DNA from: an uncultured Clostridia bacterium
GTDB lineage: Bacteria > Bacillota > Clostridia > Peptostreptococcales > Anaerovoracaceae
Reading direction: 5' to 3'
NCBI GenBank assembly: GCA_934256595.1
Contig: CAKQOW010000004.1
Location: forward strand, 10,380 to 74,379
Length of the DNA: 64,000 nt
In this document: positions 8,419-16,670 of the stretch, piece by piece
How the letters are laid out: each line of letters begins with the position of its first letter
How positions within the stretch are numbered: the first letter of the stretch is position 1
Made by a program: the position numbers and the translations under genes
Notes under the pieces: generated by a model
Database searches by the model: none
Told to the model about the DNA's origin: nothing
The model's input: the letters and a program-made list of their open reading frames with translations, nothing else

Positions 8419-8814
8419 TTATATCTGATTTTTAATGTTGTTGCAAAGCCACAGTCCCTTTTCGTAGGAGCAGTATTTGCAGGTGTTGCAGTATGTCCGG
8501 GTACCGCAGGTTCTGCAGATCCAGGCTCCCATAGGCTTTATCTTTTCTTCACTGCCGTCATGTTTGCAGCACCAGTTGCTGCAGTCATGGGCTACTGTGA
8601 CAACGGGCCGGCCGTCTTTGTAGCGGCAGGCGCCGCCTGCAACATTGTCAAGTTCCTCGTCGGCAAGTTCGCCGGTTTTACCGCCAAGTACGGCGAAGTT
8701 TGCTTCGGCTTCCTCAATAGTCATTTCAATGCCGTTTTCTTTTGCCAGTGTCAAAAGCTCCTCTGCGGACCTTGCACACTTGGCTTCTGCAAGCAGATTG
8801 TCTGTAAATTTCAT
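8419..8814 (-). CDS. Nif11-like leader peptide, cysteine-rich RiPP precursor candidate
   Basis: A 131-residue small protein in two parts. Residues 1-61 form a Nif11-type leader (EELLTLAKENGIEMT, ELADEELDNVAGG) ending in the double-glycine motif used by processing peptidases. The 70-residue tail holds ten cysteines (C at the core start, DCSNWCC, ICRTCGTRTYC, TCKYC, LC). In the Nif11 family such tails are precursors of ribosomal peptides. AAGGAGG precedes the ATG. No lanthipeptide synthetase, radical SAM enzyme or peptidase-transporter is nearby, so a maturation partner would be elsewhere; the tail could instead be a small metal-binding domain. Confidence 0.7.
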   Translation of the reverse strand: MKFTDNLLAEAKCARSAEELLTLAKENGIEMTIEEAEANFAVLGGKTGELADEELDNVAGGACRYKDGRPVVTVAHDCSNWCCKHDGSEEKIKPMGAWICRTCGTRTYCNTCKYCSYEKGLWLCNNIKNQI

Positions 8815-8875
8815 AGTTTACCTCCTTGTTTGTGTTCATTAGTCTGTCTGAAATATCAGCGCTGCTGCAGACAGT

Positions 8876-9172
8876 CTAACGCTCCTGTCTGGACAGTTCA
8901 TATTCAGGGATATATCTGCTGAAGTGATCGGTAAGGTAGTAGTACTGACCGTATTCCCATTTTATATCTGTTATTGTTACACGCATATAGAGAAAGCCGG
9001 AGCCGTCATGTCCCCAGCGATGGAAGACGGTTTCTCCAATATCAAATCTTGCTTTTCGTCTCTCAGCGCTGTCGCCTGTTCCTCCCGCTATGCTGTCAAG
9101 TGCATCGTCAGAGATTTCGCAAGCCTCCTTAACAGCCATTTTAATATCGTTTTCTTTTGTAAATTCTTTCAT
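8876..9172 (-). CDS. Short Nif11-like double-glycine leader protein, cysteine-free tail
   Basis: A 98-residue protein 61 bp upstream of the cysteine-rich precursor on the same strand. Residues 1-31 carry a shortened leader with the same ending (ISDDALDSIAGG). The remaining 67 residues have no cysteine and are rich in aromatic and charged residues (FDIGETVFHRWG, WEYGQYYYLTDHFSRYIPEYEL). This tail resembles a small beta-rich domain rather than a lanthipeptide core. GAGAGGATT sets the start. It may be a second precursor or a protein that borrowed a leader for export. Confidence 0.6.
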   Translation of the reverse strand: MKEFTKENDIKMAVKEACEISDDALDSIAGGTGDSAERRKARFDIGETVFHRWGHDGSGFLYMRVTITDIKWEYGQYYYLTDHFSRYIPEYELSRQER

Positions 9173-9359
9173 AATCCTCTCGCCTCCAGTTACTTCTTTT
9201 TCTTTTACCTGTTTATACAGACAGCCTTGGAAAAGGTATAACTCTTTTTACAAAAAATTAAATGTGAGCATCATCACACCTGTTGGTTTAGTCAAGTATA
9301 ATATATGGTGGGTGAAAAAACAAGCATATCCGTCCGGTTATATAATTTGTGTTTGCATA

Positions 9360-9388
9360 TTGACAATCGGGAAATAAAGGTATATCAT
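9360..9388 (+). promoter_or_regulatory. SigA-type promoter of htpG
   Basis: TTGACA (9360-9365), 17 bp spacer, TATCAT (9383-9388). The CIRCE element begins five bases later, so the transcription start falls inside it. Confidence 0.75.
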
Positions 9389-9392
9389 ATAC

Positions 9393-9419
9393 TTAGCACT
9401 CGATAAGATAGAGTGCTAA
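9393..9419 (+). promoter_or_regulatory. CIRCE element (HrcA operator)
   Basis: TTAGCACTC, nine bases, GAGTGCTAA: a perfect match to the CIRCE inverted repeat bound by HrcA. It overlaps the expected transcription start of htpG. CIRCE normally controls groESL and hrcA-grpE-dnaK; in Bacillus subtilis htpG is not under HrcA, so this places htpG in a different regulon here. Confidence 0.95.
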
Positions 9420-9452
9420 CAAACGAATGACGACCTAGGGGGTAAATATAAA

Positions 9453-11357
9453 ATGGCAAAGAAACAATTTAAAGCTGAATCCAAAAAACTGCTGGATATG
9501 ATGATTAATTCTATCTATACACATAAGGAGATTTTCTTAAGAGAACTGATATCAAACGCCAGCGACGCTATCGATAAGCTGTACTATCAGGGTCTCTCAG
9601 ATGATAAGATGGGACTTGCCAGAGAGGACTTTTTCATCAGAATAGACCTTGACCACGATGCGAGAACACTGACAATATCAGATAACGGTATCGGTATGAC
9701 TGACAAGGAGCTTGAGTCAAACCTCGGAACCATAGCCAAGAGCGGCTCGCTTGATTTCAAAGAAAACAGTGAAGCTAAAGAGAACATAGACATTATAGGT
9801 CAGTTTGGTGTGGGTTTCTACTCGGCATTTATGGTCAGCGACAAGGCGGTTGTAACCTCCAGACCTTTTGGCTGTGACAAGGCGTGGAGATGGATCTCAG
9901 AGGGCGCAGACGGATACACAATTGAAGAGTGCGACAAGGCTGACAGGGGTACCGAAATCGTACTGTATATCAAGCAGGATACTGAGGACGACAAATATGA
10001 GGATTACCTCAATCAGTACACAATAGCAGGACTTGTAAGGAAATATTCGGACTATATTTCATATCCTATCAAGATGGACTTTGAAACAACCAGAATGAAA
10101 GCCGGTACAGGTATTGAGGACGAAAACGGCAATCAGATAGAGCCTGAATATGAGACTATAACCGAAACAAGAACACTCAACAGTATGGTACCTATCTGGC
10201 GTAAGAACAAGAGCGAGATAACATCTGAGGAATACAACCACTATTACAAAGAAAGATTTTTTGATTTCAATGACCCTGCCGCAGTAATTCACACAAAGGC
10301 AGAGGGGCAGATATCATATGATGCGCTGCTGTATATTCCTCAGAAAGCATCGTTTGACTACTATACCAGAGAATACGAAAAGGGACTTGCTCTTTATACT
10401 AACGGCGTGCTGATTATGGACAAGTGCGCAGACCTGCTTCCTGATTATTTCAGCTTTGTCAAGGGTGTTGTAGACAGCGCCGACCTGTCTCTTAATATTT
10501 CCAGAGAAATGCTGCAGCATGACAGACAGCTCAAGCTTATAGAGAAGAACATCGAAAAGAAAATCAGAAACGAGCTTCTCAAAATGCAGAAAGACGACAG
10601 AGAAAAATACGAAAAGTTCTTTGAGGAATTCGGACCGCAGATTAAATTCGGCATCTATGACAAATACGGCATGAACAGCGATACCCTGCAGGATCTTGTG
10701 ATGTACTATTCATCAACAGAGAAGAAGCCGGTAACGCTCAAGGAATACGTTGAGAGAATGAAGCCTGAACAGGACAAGATCTATTATGCCTGCGGTCAGA
10801 GTATTGCGATGATCGATGCGCTTCCTCAGACAGATGCAGTTAAGGACAAGGGCTTTGAGATACTGTATATGACAGATAATGTTGATGAATTTGCAGTAAA
10901 GGCTATAGTTGACTATGAGGGCAAGACATTTGTAAACATCTGCACAGACAATCTGGATATGGATAACGAAGAAGAAAAAGAGGCTCTCCAGAAGAAAAAC
11001 GAGGAGTCAAAGGACGTCCTCGAAGTTATAAAGGAGGCTCTGGGCGATGATGTTGCAGAGGTAAGATTTACAAACAAGCTCAGAAACTATCCTGTATGCT
11101 TGACAAGTGAGGGTGAAATCTCAATAGAAATGGAAAAAACCCTTAATGCTATGCCTACAGGTGAAAAGGTAAAGGCAAAGGTTGCAATGGAAATCAATGC
11201 AGATCACCCTATTGCAGACAAGCTTAAATCCATTGCGGAGAACAAGGCAAAGCTTGCCGATTATGCAAAGCTTCTGTACGCTCAGGCAAGGTTGATATCG
11301 GGCCTGCAGATAGAAAATCCGGCAGAAATAAGTGAACTTATTTGTGAGCTTATGTAA
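9453..11357 (+). CDS. htpG: HtpG, Hsp90-family molecular chaperone
   Basis: A cytosolic ATP-dependent chaperone of 634 residues, full length for bacterial Hsp90. The GHKL ATPase motifs are clear: ELISNASDAIDKL, ISDNGIGMT, IGQFGVGFYSAFMV. Middle-domain landmarks include NISREMLQ. It starts at ATG 9453 after a G-rich ribosome binding site and stands alone between the divergent Nif11-like genes and a terminator. The CIRCE operator just upstream indicates heat- or misfolding-induced expression through HrcA. Confidence 0.97.
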   Translation: MAKKQFKAESKKLLDMMINSIYTHKEIFLRELISNASDAIDKLYYQGLSDDKMGLAREDFFIRIDLDHDARTLTISDNGIGMTDKELESNLGTIAKSGSLDFKENSEAKENIDIIGQFGVGFYSAFMVSDKAVVTSRPFGCDKAWRWISEGADGYTIEECDKADRGTEIVLYIKQDTEDDKYEDYLNQYTIAGLVRKYSDYISYPIKMDFETTRMKAGTGIEDENGNQIEPEYETITETRTLNSMVPIWRKNKSEITSEEYNHYYKERFFDFNDPAAVIHTKAEGQISYDALLYIPQKASFDYYTREYEKGLALYTNGVLIMDKCADLLPDYFSFVKGVVDSADLSLNISREMLQHDRQLKLIEKNIEKKIRNELLKMQKDDREKYEKFFEEFGPQIKFGIYDKYGMNSDTLQDLVMYYSSTEKKPVTLKEYVERMKPEQDKIYYACGQSIAMIDALPQTDAVKDKGFEILYMTDNVDEFAVKAIVDYEGKTFVNICTDNLDMDNEEEKEALQKKNEESKDVLEVIKEALGDDVAEVRFTNKLRNYPVCLTSEGEISIEMEKTLNAMPTGEKVKAKVAMEINADHPIADKLKSIAENKAKLADYAKLLYAQARLISGLQIENPAEISELICELM

Positions 11358-11393
11358 ATCAGATTACAAATCAATAAGGGTAATGCTTTAGAG

Positions 11394-11424
11394 GCTGTGC
11401 GGCGATATGCTGCACAGCTTTTTC
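11394..11424 (+). terminator. Rho-independent terminator of htpG
   Basis: GCTGTGC (11394-11400) pairs with GCACAGC (11412-11418), followed by TTTTTCT. Confidence 0.8.
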
Positions 11425-11526
11425 TATGTGATGCTTGAATGTCGAATAATGTGACAAAATGACATGGTGAAAGATGGTATAATAGAGCCTGTATTATGTT
11501 GAAAACCTGATTACAGGGGAAAGAAA

Positions 11527-12447
11527 ATGAAAAGAATAAGCAAAATCATATGTATCATTATAGCAGCAGTAATGATTGCGGCAGTTCCCGTATGCGGACA
11601 TTCCGGCAGAACCGATTCATCGGGAGGTCACAGAGATAACCGGAATGTAAGCGGCCTTGGATATTATCATTATCACTGCGGAGGCTATCCGCCGCATCTT
11701 CACAATAACGGAGTCTGCCCGTACCGTTCAGGCAGTAGCAGCAGCGCAGCTTCAAAGGTAAGCAAGCCACGCGTTACAAAGCCTGCAAAGGTTAAAAACG
11801 TCAGAACATCTTCAACATACGCGCTCAGAACAACTGTCAAATGGAACAGGGTGTCAGGCGCTGCAGGCTACAAAGTGTACCGCTCAACAGGCAGCAGCTA
11901 CAAGTGCGTTAAAACCATAAAATCAGGCAGTACATTAAAATATACCGACAAAAGCGTTTCGGCAGGAAAAACCTATTACTATAAGGTAAGAGCATATAAA
12001 AAGGTAAACGGCAGCTATAAATACGGCAGTTATTCATCATCAAAAAAGGTAAAGACAAAAAGCAATAATCTGTATTTTGATTTTGACTGGGAGGATTATG
12101 AGGACAGCGGAGAGGTAGGCCTTGATTTTCAGAGACTCTGGTACAGCTCCGGCAGTCTTTGCGCAGAGGTTGCGGTGAAGAACTGCACAGATAATACAGT
12201 TGAAGTCAGAGGCATCGACTCAATTAAAATATACTGTGATGACAGCAGGATAGGAAGCGGCACATACTACAGCTTTGATGAGAACGTGGTACTGAAACCG
12301 GGGCAGAGAAGCAGTGTATACAAGCTGGTCCTTGACAGCAGCAGCAAAACAGATTTAATCAGAAAAGATAAAAGCGGCGCATATTTCAGCAGCGTAACTG
12401 ATGTTGATTATGAAATACAAAAAGCTGAACAGCAGCAGAATAATTAA
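11527..12447 (+). CDS. Secreted YHYH-motif protein with fibronectin type III domain
   Basis: A 306-residue exported protein. Residues 1-24 are a signal peptide. The next about 40 residues hold HSGRTDSSGGH and GYYHYHCGGYPPHLH with two cysteines, the histidine-rich motif of 'YHYH' proteins that probably binds metal. A serine-rich linker leads to an Fn3 domain (KNVRTSSTYALRTTVKWNRV, GYKVYRST, KTYYYKVRAYKK; residues about 85-175). The C-terminal 120 residues form an unrecognised beta-rich domain. The Fn3 style matches that of the large surface proteins near 60 kb. Its role at the cell surface is unknown. GGGGAAAGAAA precedes the start. Confidence 0.7.
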   Translation: MKRISKIICIIIAAVMIAAVPVCGHSGRTDSSGGHRDNRNVSGLGYYHYHCGGYPPHLHNNGVCPYRSGSSSSAASKVSKPRVTKPAKVKNVRTSSTYALRTTVKWNRVSGAAGYKVYRSTGSSYKCVKTIKSGSTLKYTDKSVSAGKTYYYKVRAYKKVNGSYKYGSYSSSKKVKTKSNNLYFDFDWEDYEDSGEVGLDFQRLWYSSGSLCAEVAVKNCTDNTVEVRGIDSIKIYCDDSRIGSGTYYSFDENVVLKPGQRSSVYKLVLDSSSKTDLIRKDKSGAYFSSVTDVDYEIQKAEQQQNN

Positions 12448-12483
12448 AGCATATATTTAAAGAGGGTATATACATCACAAAGA

Positions 12484-12511
12484 GTCTGTCCCATGGGCAG
12501 GCTTTTTGTAA
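12484..12511 (+). terminator. Terminator after the YHYH protein gene
   Basis: GTCTGTCC-cat-GGGCAGGC followed by TTTTTG. Confidence 0.65.
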
Positions 12512-12557
12512 TTCTCTATATTTATGGTATACTGTAGTTGAAGGGAGAACATTTATT

Positions 12558-12773
12558 ATGAATGATGATTATGAATATATAACTGTGCAGCAGGCTCTTG
12601 AGCAGGAGGGGCTTGAGGATAGATTTGATGTTGAAACGACTGTTGAAATACTTGAGGAGAAAGGCATATCCGCCTTTGTATTCTGGGGAATGAACAGAGC
12701 TGCCATGATAGAGCTGCTGGAGGAGCAGCCTGAAGATGAAATGTGGGGTTTCCCGACAGAGTGGGAGATATAG
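12558..12773 (+). CDS. Small acidic protein, function unknown
   Basis: A 71-residue, very acidic protein (many Glu/Asp, three Trp) starting MNDDYEYITVQQAL. A good ribosome binding site (AAGGGAGAA) and its own terminators on both sides support translation. It has no signal peptide, membrane segment or cysteine. Two short helical stretches (VQQALEQEGLEDRF, VETTVEILEEKG) hint at a winged-helix-like or adaptor fold. I do not recognise a family. Confidence 0.55.
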   Translation: MNDDYEYITVQQALEQEGLEDRFDVETTVEILEEKGISAFVFWGMNRAAMIELLEEQPEDEMWGFPTEWEI

Positions 12774-12785
12774 CCTGAAAAAACT

Positions 12786-12814
12786 GCCGGCGTGGCTACG
12801 CCGGCTTTAAACTG
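12786..12814. terminator. Hairpin terminator shared by convergent genes
   Basis: GCCGGCG-tggcta-CGCCGGC with A- and T-rich flanks, lying between the small acidic protein on + and deoC on the other strand. Confidence 0.75.
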
Positions 12815-12815
12815 T

Positions 12816-13484
12816 CTATTCTTGTGTTTCCTCGTATTCTTTCATTATAGCTACTGAGGCTGAGGCACCTATTCTGTCTGCGCCTGCTTTTATCATTTCC
12901 TGAACTGTTTTTAAATCGCGGATACCGCCGGAGGCCTTTACCTGCGCTCTGCCGGCTACGCGGTTTTTCATAAGCTTGACGTGAGCTGCCGAAGCGCCTC
13001 TGGTTGAGAAGCCGGTTGAGGTTTTGACAAATGCTGCTCCTGCATCTGCTGCTATCTTGCACGCCTTTGAAATCTCCTCATTTGTAAGGAGACAGGTTTC
13101 AAGTATAACCTTGACGATAGCGCCGTATTTTGAAGCTGTTTCTACAACTCCTGCAATATCCGAGGCAACATATATATAGTCCTTTTCTTTCATTGCGCCG
13201 ATATTCATAACCATATCAATTTCTGATGCGCCATCCTCGCAGCATTTCATTGTTTCATATGCCTTAACTTCGGAGCTCATTGCGCCGAGAGGGAAGCCTA
13301 TTACTGCGGCTACCTTTACATCGGTTCCCTTGAGTTCCTTGGCTGCAAGGGATACGTGACAGCCGTTTACACAGACTGAATAAAAATCATATTCTTTTGC
13401 CTCTGCGCAGAGCTTTTTGATCTGCTCCTTAGTTGCTTCAGGTTTTAAAAGCGTGTGGTCAAAATATTTGTTTAGTTCTTTCAT
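12816..13484 (-). CDS. deoC: Deoxyribose-phosphate aldolase
   Basis: A 222-residue class I aldolase that splits 2-deoxyribose 5-phosphate into acetaldehyde and glyceraldehyde 3-phosphate in nucleoside salvage. Motifs are FDHTLLKP at the N-terminus, VIGFPLGA, EIDMVMNIG, KVILETCLL and the Schiff-base lysine in AAFVKTSTGFS. Length is normal. It lies 12 bp downstream of the L,D-transpeptidase gene on the same strand and is probably cotranscribed with it. No other deo genes are visible. Confidence 0.95.
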   Translation of the reverse strand: MKELNKYFDHTLLKPEATKEQIKKLCAEAKEYDFYSVCVNGCHVSLAAKELKGTDVKVAAVIGFPLGAMSSEVKAYETMKCCEDGASEIDMVMNIGAMKEKDYIYVASDIAGVVETASKYGAIVKVILETCLLTNEEISKACKIAADAGAAFVKTSTGFSTRGASAAHVKLMKNRVAGRAQVKASGGIRDLKTVQEMIKAGADRIGASASVAIMKEYEETQE

Positions 13485-13496
13485 AATCTTCTCCTG

Positions 13497-14894
13497 TTAA
13501 TAGAATACTACTATAGTGCAGCCCGGTGAAATGTTGTTAAACAGTATCTCTGCCTTGCTGTAAGGCAGATTGATACAGCCGTGACTGCCGTTTGTCTTGT
13601 AGATTGTACCGCCAAATTCATTGCGCCATGTGGCGTCATGAAGTCCGTAACCGTTAAAGAAAGGCATCCAGAATGAAACTTCGCTTTCGTAATCAGTGCC
13701 CTCATTTTCATTGCCGCCTCTGAGCATGGCATTGCGCTCCTTATACTGCAGAGTATAGGTTCCGACTATGGTGCCTGTTTTTTCTTTGATACAGCCGCTT
13801 ACAAACGGCGCATCGACAACAAGGCTGCCGTTTTTGTAATACCACATATGCTGCATGGTAAGGTCAACCTCTACATAAGTGCCAACTACATCGTTGTTTC
13901 CGTCACGCCCGTTGCCTTTTTGCGCATATACAGGCTCTCTGGTGACATCTTTGTCAGACTTTAAATCCTTTATGAGCTGCTTGGTTTCGGCTTTCTGATT
14001 AATAAGATAGCCGTAGGTGCCTCCATATACGGTTACAGGTCCTCTGGTAGTTGAGTTGAATACTCTTGTGCCGCTGCAGGTGTTATATTTGTATGCCAGC
14101 TCTGCAACATACTCCTGAACGGCTTCTTTATCTGTTGTTATATTGCCCTCGTCATCAAGATATATCATTCTGTTAATCTGCTCAGGCGTAAGGGTTTCGG
14201 TCTGACTTCCGAAAGTATATGTTATTTTTCTTGTCAGATAGGTATTGCAGTAATCAAGTATATGTGAGATTTCCTCACTGTCTGATTTGATATCAGGCTG
14301 CTCGTAAAAATCTGAAGCTGTAAACTCAAGCTGCATATTTCCTCTGGATATATGCTTTAGAACTGATTTTTTGAGTACCTTGCGGTCTATATTCTCGCCG
14401 TAAACTTCAGGCACCACATTGAAATCAGTGGTTGACAGATCCACATAGGCGTCTTTTGTCTCCGGCTTGCCGATATTCTGTGCTGCAACGAAATCTTTTA
14501 ATATTCTTTTGAATTCCTTAGTGGTCTTTTCGACCCTCATAGGAAATTCAATATCATAGGAAGAACCGAAAATATGGGCTACTCCCTTAAGAAAGCCTGC
14601 ATCTTTGACAGCGCTGTCCAGCTTGCCGTCTATGTTATAGACAGTATCTGCCATAGGCAGTACGACAAGAGTGCCGCCGCCATCAACAATTTCAAAATCT
14701 TTGGAATTCCATTTATCTGTCAGTTTGCGAACTGCTTCGTCCTTGGAGATTCCGGAACAGTCCACCCCGTTTATAATTGTATTCCCGGGCAGAGTGTCCG
14801 AAACAGAGGCTCTGTGACAGGCATATTTCCATATGCCGAATACTGCTGCCGCAAAAAGTAATATGCTTAGAATAATAACCAGTGTTTTTTTCAT
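13497..14894 (-). CDS. L,D-transpeptidase with peptidoglycan-binding-like domain
   Basis: A 465-residue envelope enzyme that forms 3-3 crosslinks or remodels peptidoglycan. An N-terminal membrane anchor (residues about 4-25) is followed by a 'PG-binding 4/VanW-type' region (NTIINGVDCSGISKDEAV, repeated once near residue 165) and a C-terminal YkuD catalytic domain. The active-site motif is SHGCINLPYSKAEIL, with the nucleophilic cysteine. The architecture is common in Firmicutes L,D-transpeptidases. It is the first gene of a two-gene unit with deoC. Confidence 0.9.
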   Translation of the reverse strand: MKKTLVIILSILLFAAAVFGIWKYACHRASVSDTLPGNTIINGVDCSGISKDEAVRKLTDKWNSKDFEIVDGGGTLVVLPMADTVYNIDGKLDSAVKDAGFLKGVAHIFGSSYDIEFPMRVEKTTKEFKRILKDFVAAQNIGKPETKDAYVDLSTTDFNVVPEVYGENIDRKVLKKSVLKHISRGNMQLEFTASDFYEQPDIKSDSEEISHILDYCNTYLTRKITYTFGSQTETLTPEQINRMIYLDDEGNITTDKEAVQEYVAELAYKYNTCSGTRVFNSTTRGPVTVYGGTYGYLINQKAETKQLIKDLKSDKDVTREPVYAQKGNGRDGNNDVVGTYVEVDLTMQHMWYYKNGSLVVDAPFVSGCIKEKTGTIVGTYTLQYKERNAMLRGGNENEGTDYESEVSFWMPFFNGYGLHDATWRNEFGGTIYKTNGSHGCINLPYSKAEILFNNISPGCTIVVFY

Positions 14895-14983
14895 CGTATC
14901 CTCTCTAAAGTCAAAAGTAAGTATATTCTATAATATATCGGGCAACTTGAGAAGTGACTTGAGCAAAAAAATTCAAAATTGCC

Positions 14984-15685
14984 TTAGAGTCTGAACGCTA
15001 CGGGATTTCCGGCAGTTATTGAGTCAGGGGTTACAGGGCAGTCCAGACACAATATGTGAACGCCGCATGCAGAAGCTTTCTTCAAAGCCTCGCCAAAGGC
15101 GGCATGGGTTATGTAATTAGGAGTGAACAGGCTTATACCCTGCATCTGAATTACAAATACTATATACGCGCAAAAGCCCTCGGATACAGCCCTGCAAAGC
15201 TCTTCTATATGTCTGACTCCTCTTTCGGTGGGAGCGTCGGGGAACATAGCAATGCCATCTTCTTCAAGGGTAACTCCCTTGACCTCAATAAACCCTTGCC
15301 TGCCGCAGGTATCCTCAACATAAAAATCAAGGCGTGAGCTGCCATAGGTCTTTTCTGACTTTACCTCTTTCAATTCGCTCATTTCAGGAAGCTGTATTAC
15401 TCCGGAGTGAAGCGCTTCTGCAACAACTTTGTTGGGAGCCTGCGAGTCCATATTGATAAGCCGGTTACCTTTCCTGACAGTAATAAGGGAGTAGCGCAGC
15501 CTGCGGCTTCCCATTCTGCCGGCAAAGTCCTCAATATATACGTCTGCGCCGGGGAGCAGGAGCTCTTTGCAGCGTCCTGTGTTTTTGACATGACATCTTG
15601 CGGTTTCTCTGTTTATTTCAACCTCTGCGATGAACCTGTTGGGTCGTGATATGAATTTGCCTTTTACGATATTTTTGTACTTCAT
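14984..15685 (-). CDS. sfsA: SfsA, sugar fermentation stimulation protein
   Basis: A 233-residue protein of the SfsA family: an OB-like N-terminal part (FISRPNRFIAEVEI, CHVKNTGRCKELLLPG) and a nuclease-like core (SSRLDFYVE, GFIEVKGVTL, FPDAPTERGVRH). SfsA binds DNA and has been linked to maltose gene expression; the fold resembles restriction-type nucleases. The gene is monocistronic and divergent from lgt. A hairpin with T/A-rich flanks (15707-15733) lies in the shared upstream region. Confidence 0.92.
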   Translation of the reverse strand: MKYKNIVKGKFISRPNRFIAEVEINRETARCHVKNTGRCKELLLPGADVYIEDFAGRMGSRRLRYSLITVRKGNRLINMDSQAPNKVVAEALHSGVIQLPEMSELKEVKSEKTYGSSRLDFYVEDTCGRQGFIEVKGVTLEEDGIAMFPDAPTERGVRHIEELCRAVSEGFCAYIVFVIQMQGISLFTPNYITHAAFGEALKKASACGVHILCLDCPVTPDSITAGNPVAFRL

Positions 15686-15800
15686 AGCCTGTAGTATACT
15701 ATAGATACAGCTTTTTTTTCAAGAAGAAGCTGTGTAATGTTTTCATATCGCTCAATTTGTAGTATACTCATATTAACTATTTTGTTTTAAGGAGTTATTT

Positions 15801-16547
15801 ATGTTTACATCACCGGGAGCTGTGGCTTTTGAACTGTTTGGAATGGATATAAGGTGGTACGGCATCTGTGTTGCCGCAGGTGTGCTTATCGGTACTGCGC
15901 TCAGCTATTACAGAGCGCCGAATTTCGGAATATCAAGGGATAACCTCATAGATGTGCTGCTTGTTGCAATTCCGGCGGGAATTGTGGGAGCCAGACTGTA
16001 CTATGTAATATTCAACTGGCAGATGTATGCCGGTGACTTTGCGAAGATAATAAATTTCAGAGAGGGAGGCCTTGCAATACACGGAGGACTGATACTGGGA
16101 ATAATAGCCGGAGCCTGTATGTGCAGACATCACAGAATTTCACTTCCAAATCTGCTGGACCTTCTGGCGCCGGGCTTTGCCATAGGGCAGGCCATAGGCA
16201 GATGGGGCAACTTCTTTAATTCAGAGGCTCACGGAGGACCGACAGATCTGCCATGGGCAGTAATCGTAAACGGACAGGGAGTTCACCCTACATTTCTGTA
16301 TGAGTCCCTGTGGTGCCTGCTGCTGTTTGTATTTCTGATGCTTATGAGCAGAAATATTAAATTCAGCGGTCAGATTTTCTGTCTGTATGCAGTGCTGTAT
16401 TCTGTGGAGAGATTTTTTGTGGAGGGTCTCAGAACCGACAGCCTGATGATAGGACCTTTCAGACAGGCTCAGGTGCTGTCGCTAAGCCTGATAGTGATAT
16501 TTGCAGTCGTATATATACTGCTGCGCAGACGGAGCAAAAGGATATAG
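15801..16547 (+). CDS. lgt: Prolipoprotein diacylglyceryl transferase
   Basis: A 248-residue polytopic membrane enzyme that moves diacylglycerol from phosphatidylglycerol to the lipobox cysteine, the first step in lipoprotein maturation. Motifs are the N-terminal IRWYGICVAAGVLIG, GARLYYVIF, the catalytic HGGLILG and the Lgt signature GRWGNFFNSEAHGGP. Seven membrane segments fit the family. AAGGAG precedes ATG 15801. It would process lipoproteins in this window such as LivJ and the 24-residue ORF at 18005. Confidence 0.95.
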   Translation: MFTSPGAVAFELFGMDIRWYGICVAAGVLIGTALSYYRAPNFGISRDNLIDVLLVAIPAGIVGARLYYVIFNWQMYAGDFAKIINFREGGLAIHGGLILGIIAGACMCRHHRISLPNLLDLLAPGFAIGQAIGRWGNFFNSEAHGGPTDLPWAVIVNGQGVHPTFLYESLWCLLLFVFLMLMSRNIKFSGQIFCLYAVLYSVERFFVEGLRTDSLMIGPFRQAQVLSLSLIVIFAVVYILLRRRSKRI

Positions 16548-16550
16548 AAG

Positions 16551-16579
16551 TTGAAAAATCATAAGAATTGTGGTAATAT
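16551..16579 (+). promoter_or_regulatory. Promoter of ychF
   Basis: TTGAAA (16551-16556), 17 bp, TAATAT (16574-16579), about 90 bp before the ychF start. Confidence 0.55.
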
Positions 16580-16670
16580 GAGGTGCTGTGCAGAGGGCTT
16601 GCAAAGAAAGTTCTGCCGGTATCAGAGAAGATAAAGCCTGAAGCAACGGGCATTAAGAAAGGAAATAGAT

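Noticed and set aside
8365..8922. A 185-codon + strand frame over the Nif11-like genes
   Set aside because: It is antisense to two genes with good ribosome binding sites and family motifs; its cysteine/phenylalanine-rich content is a reflection of them.
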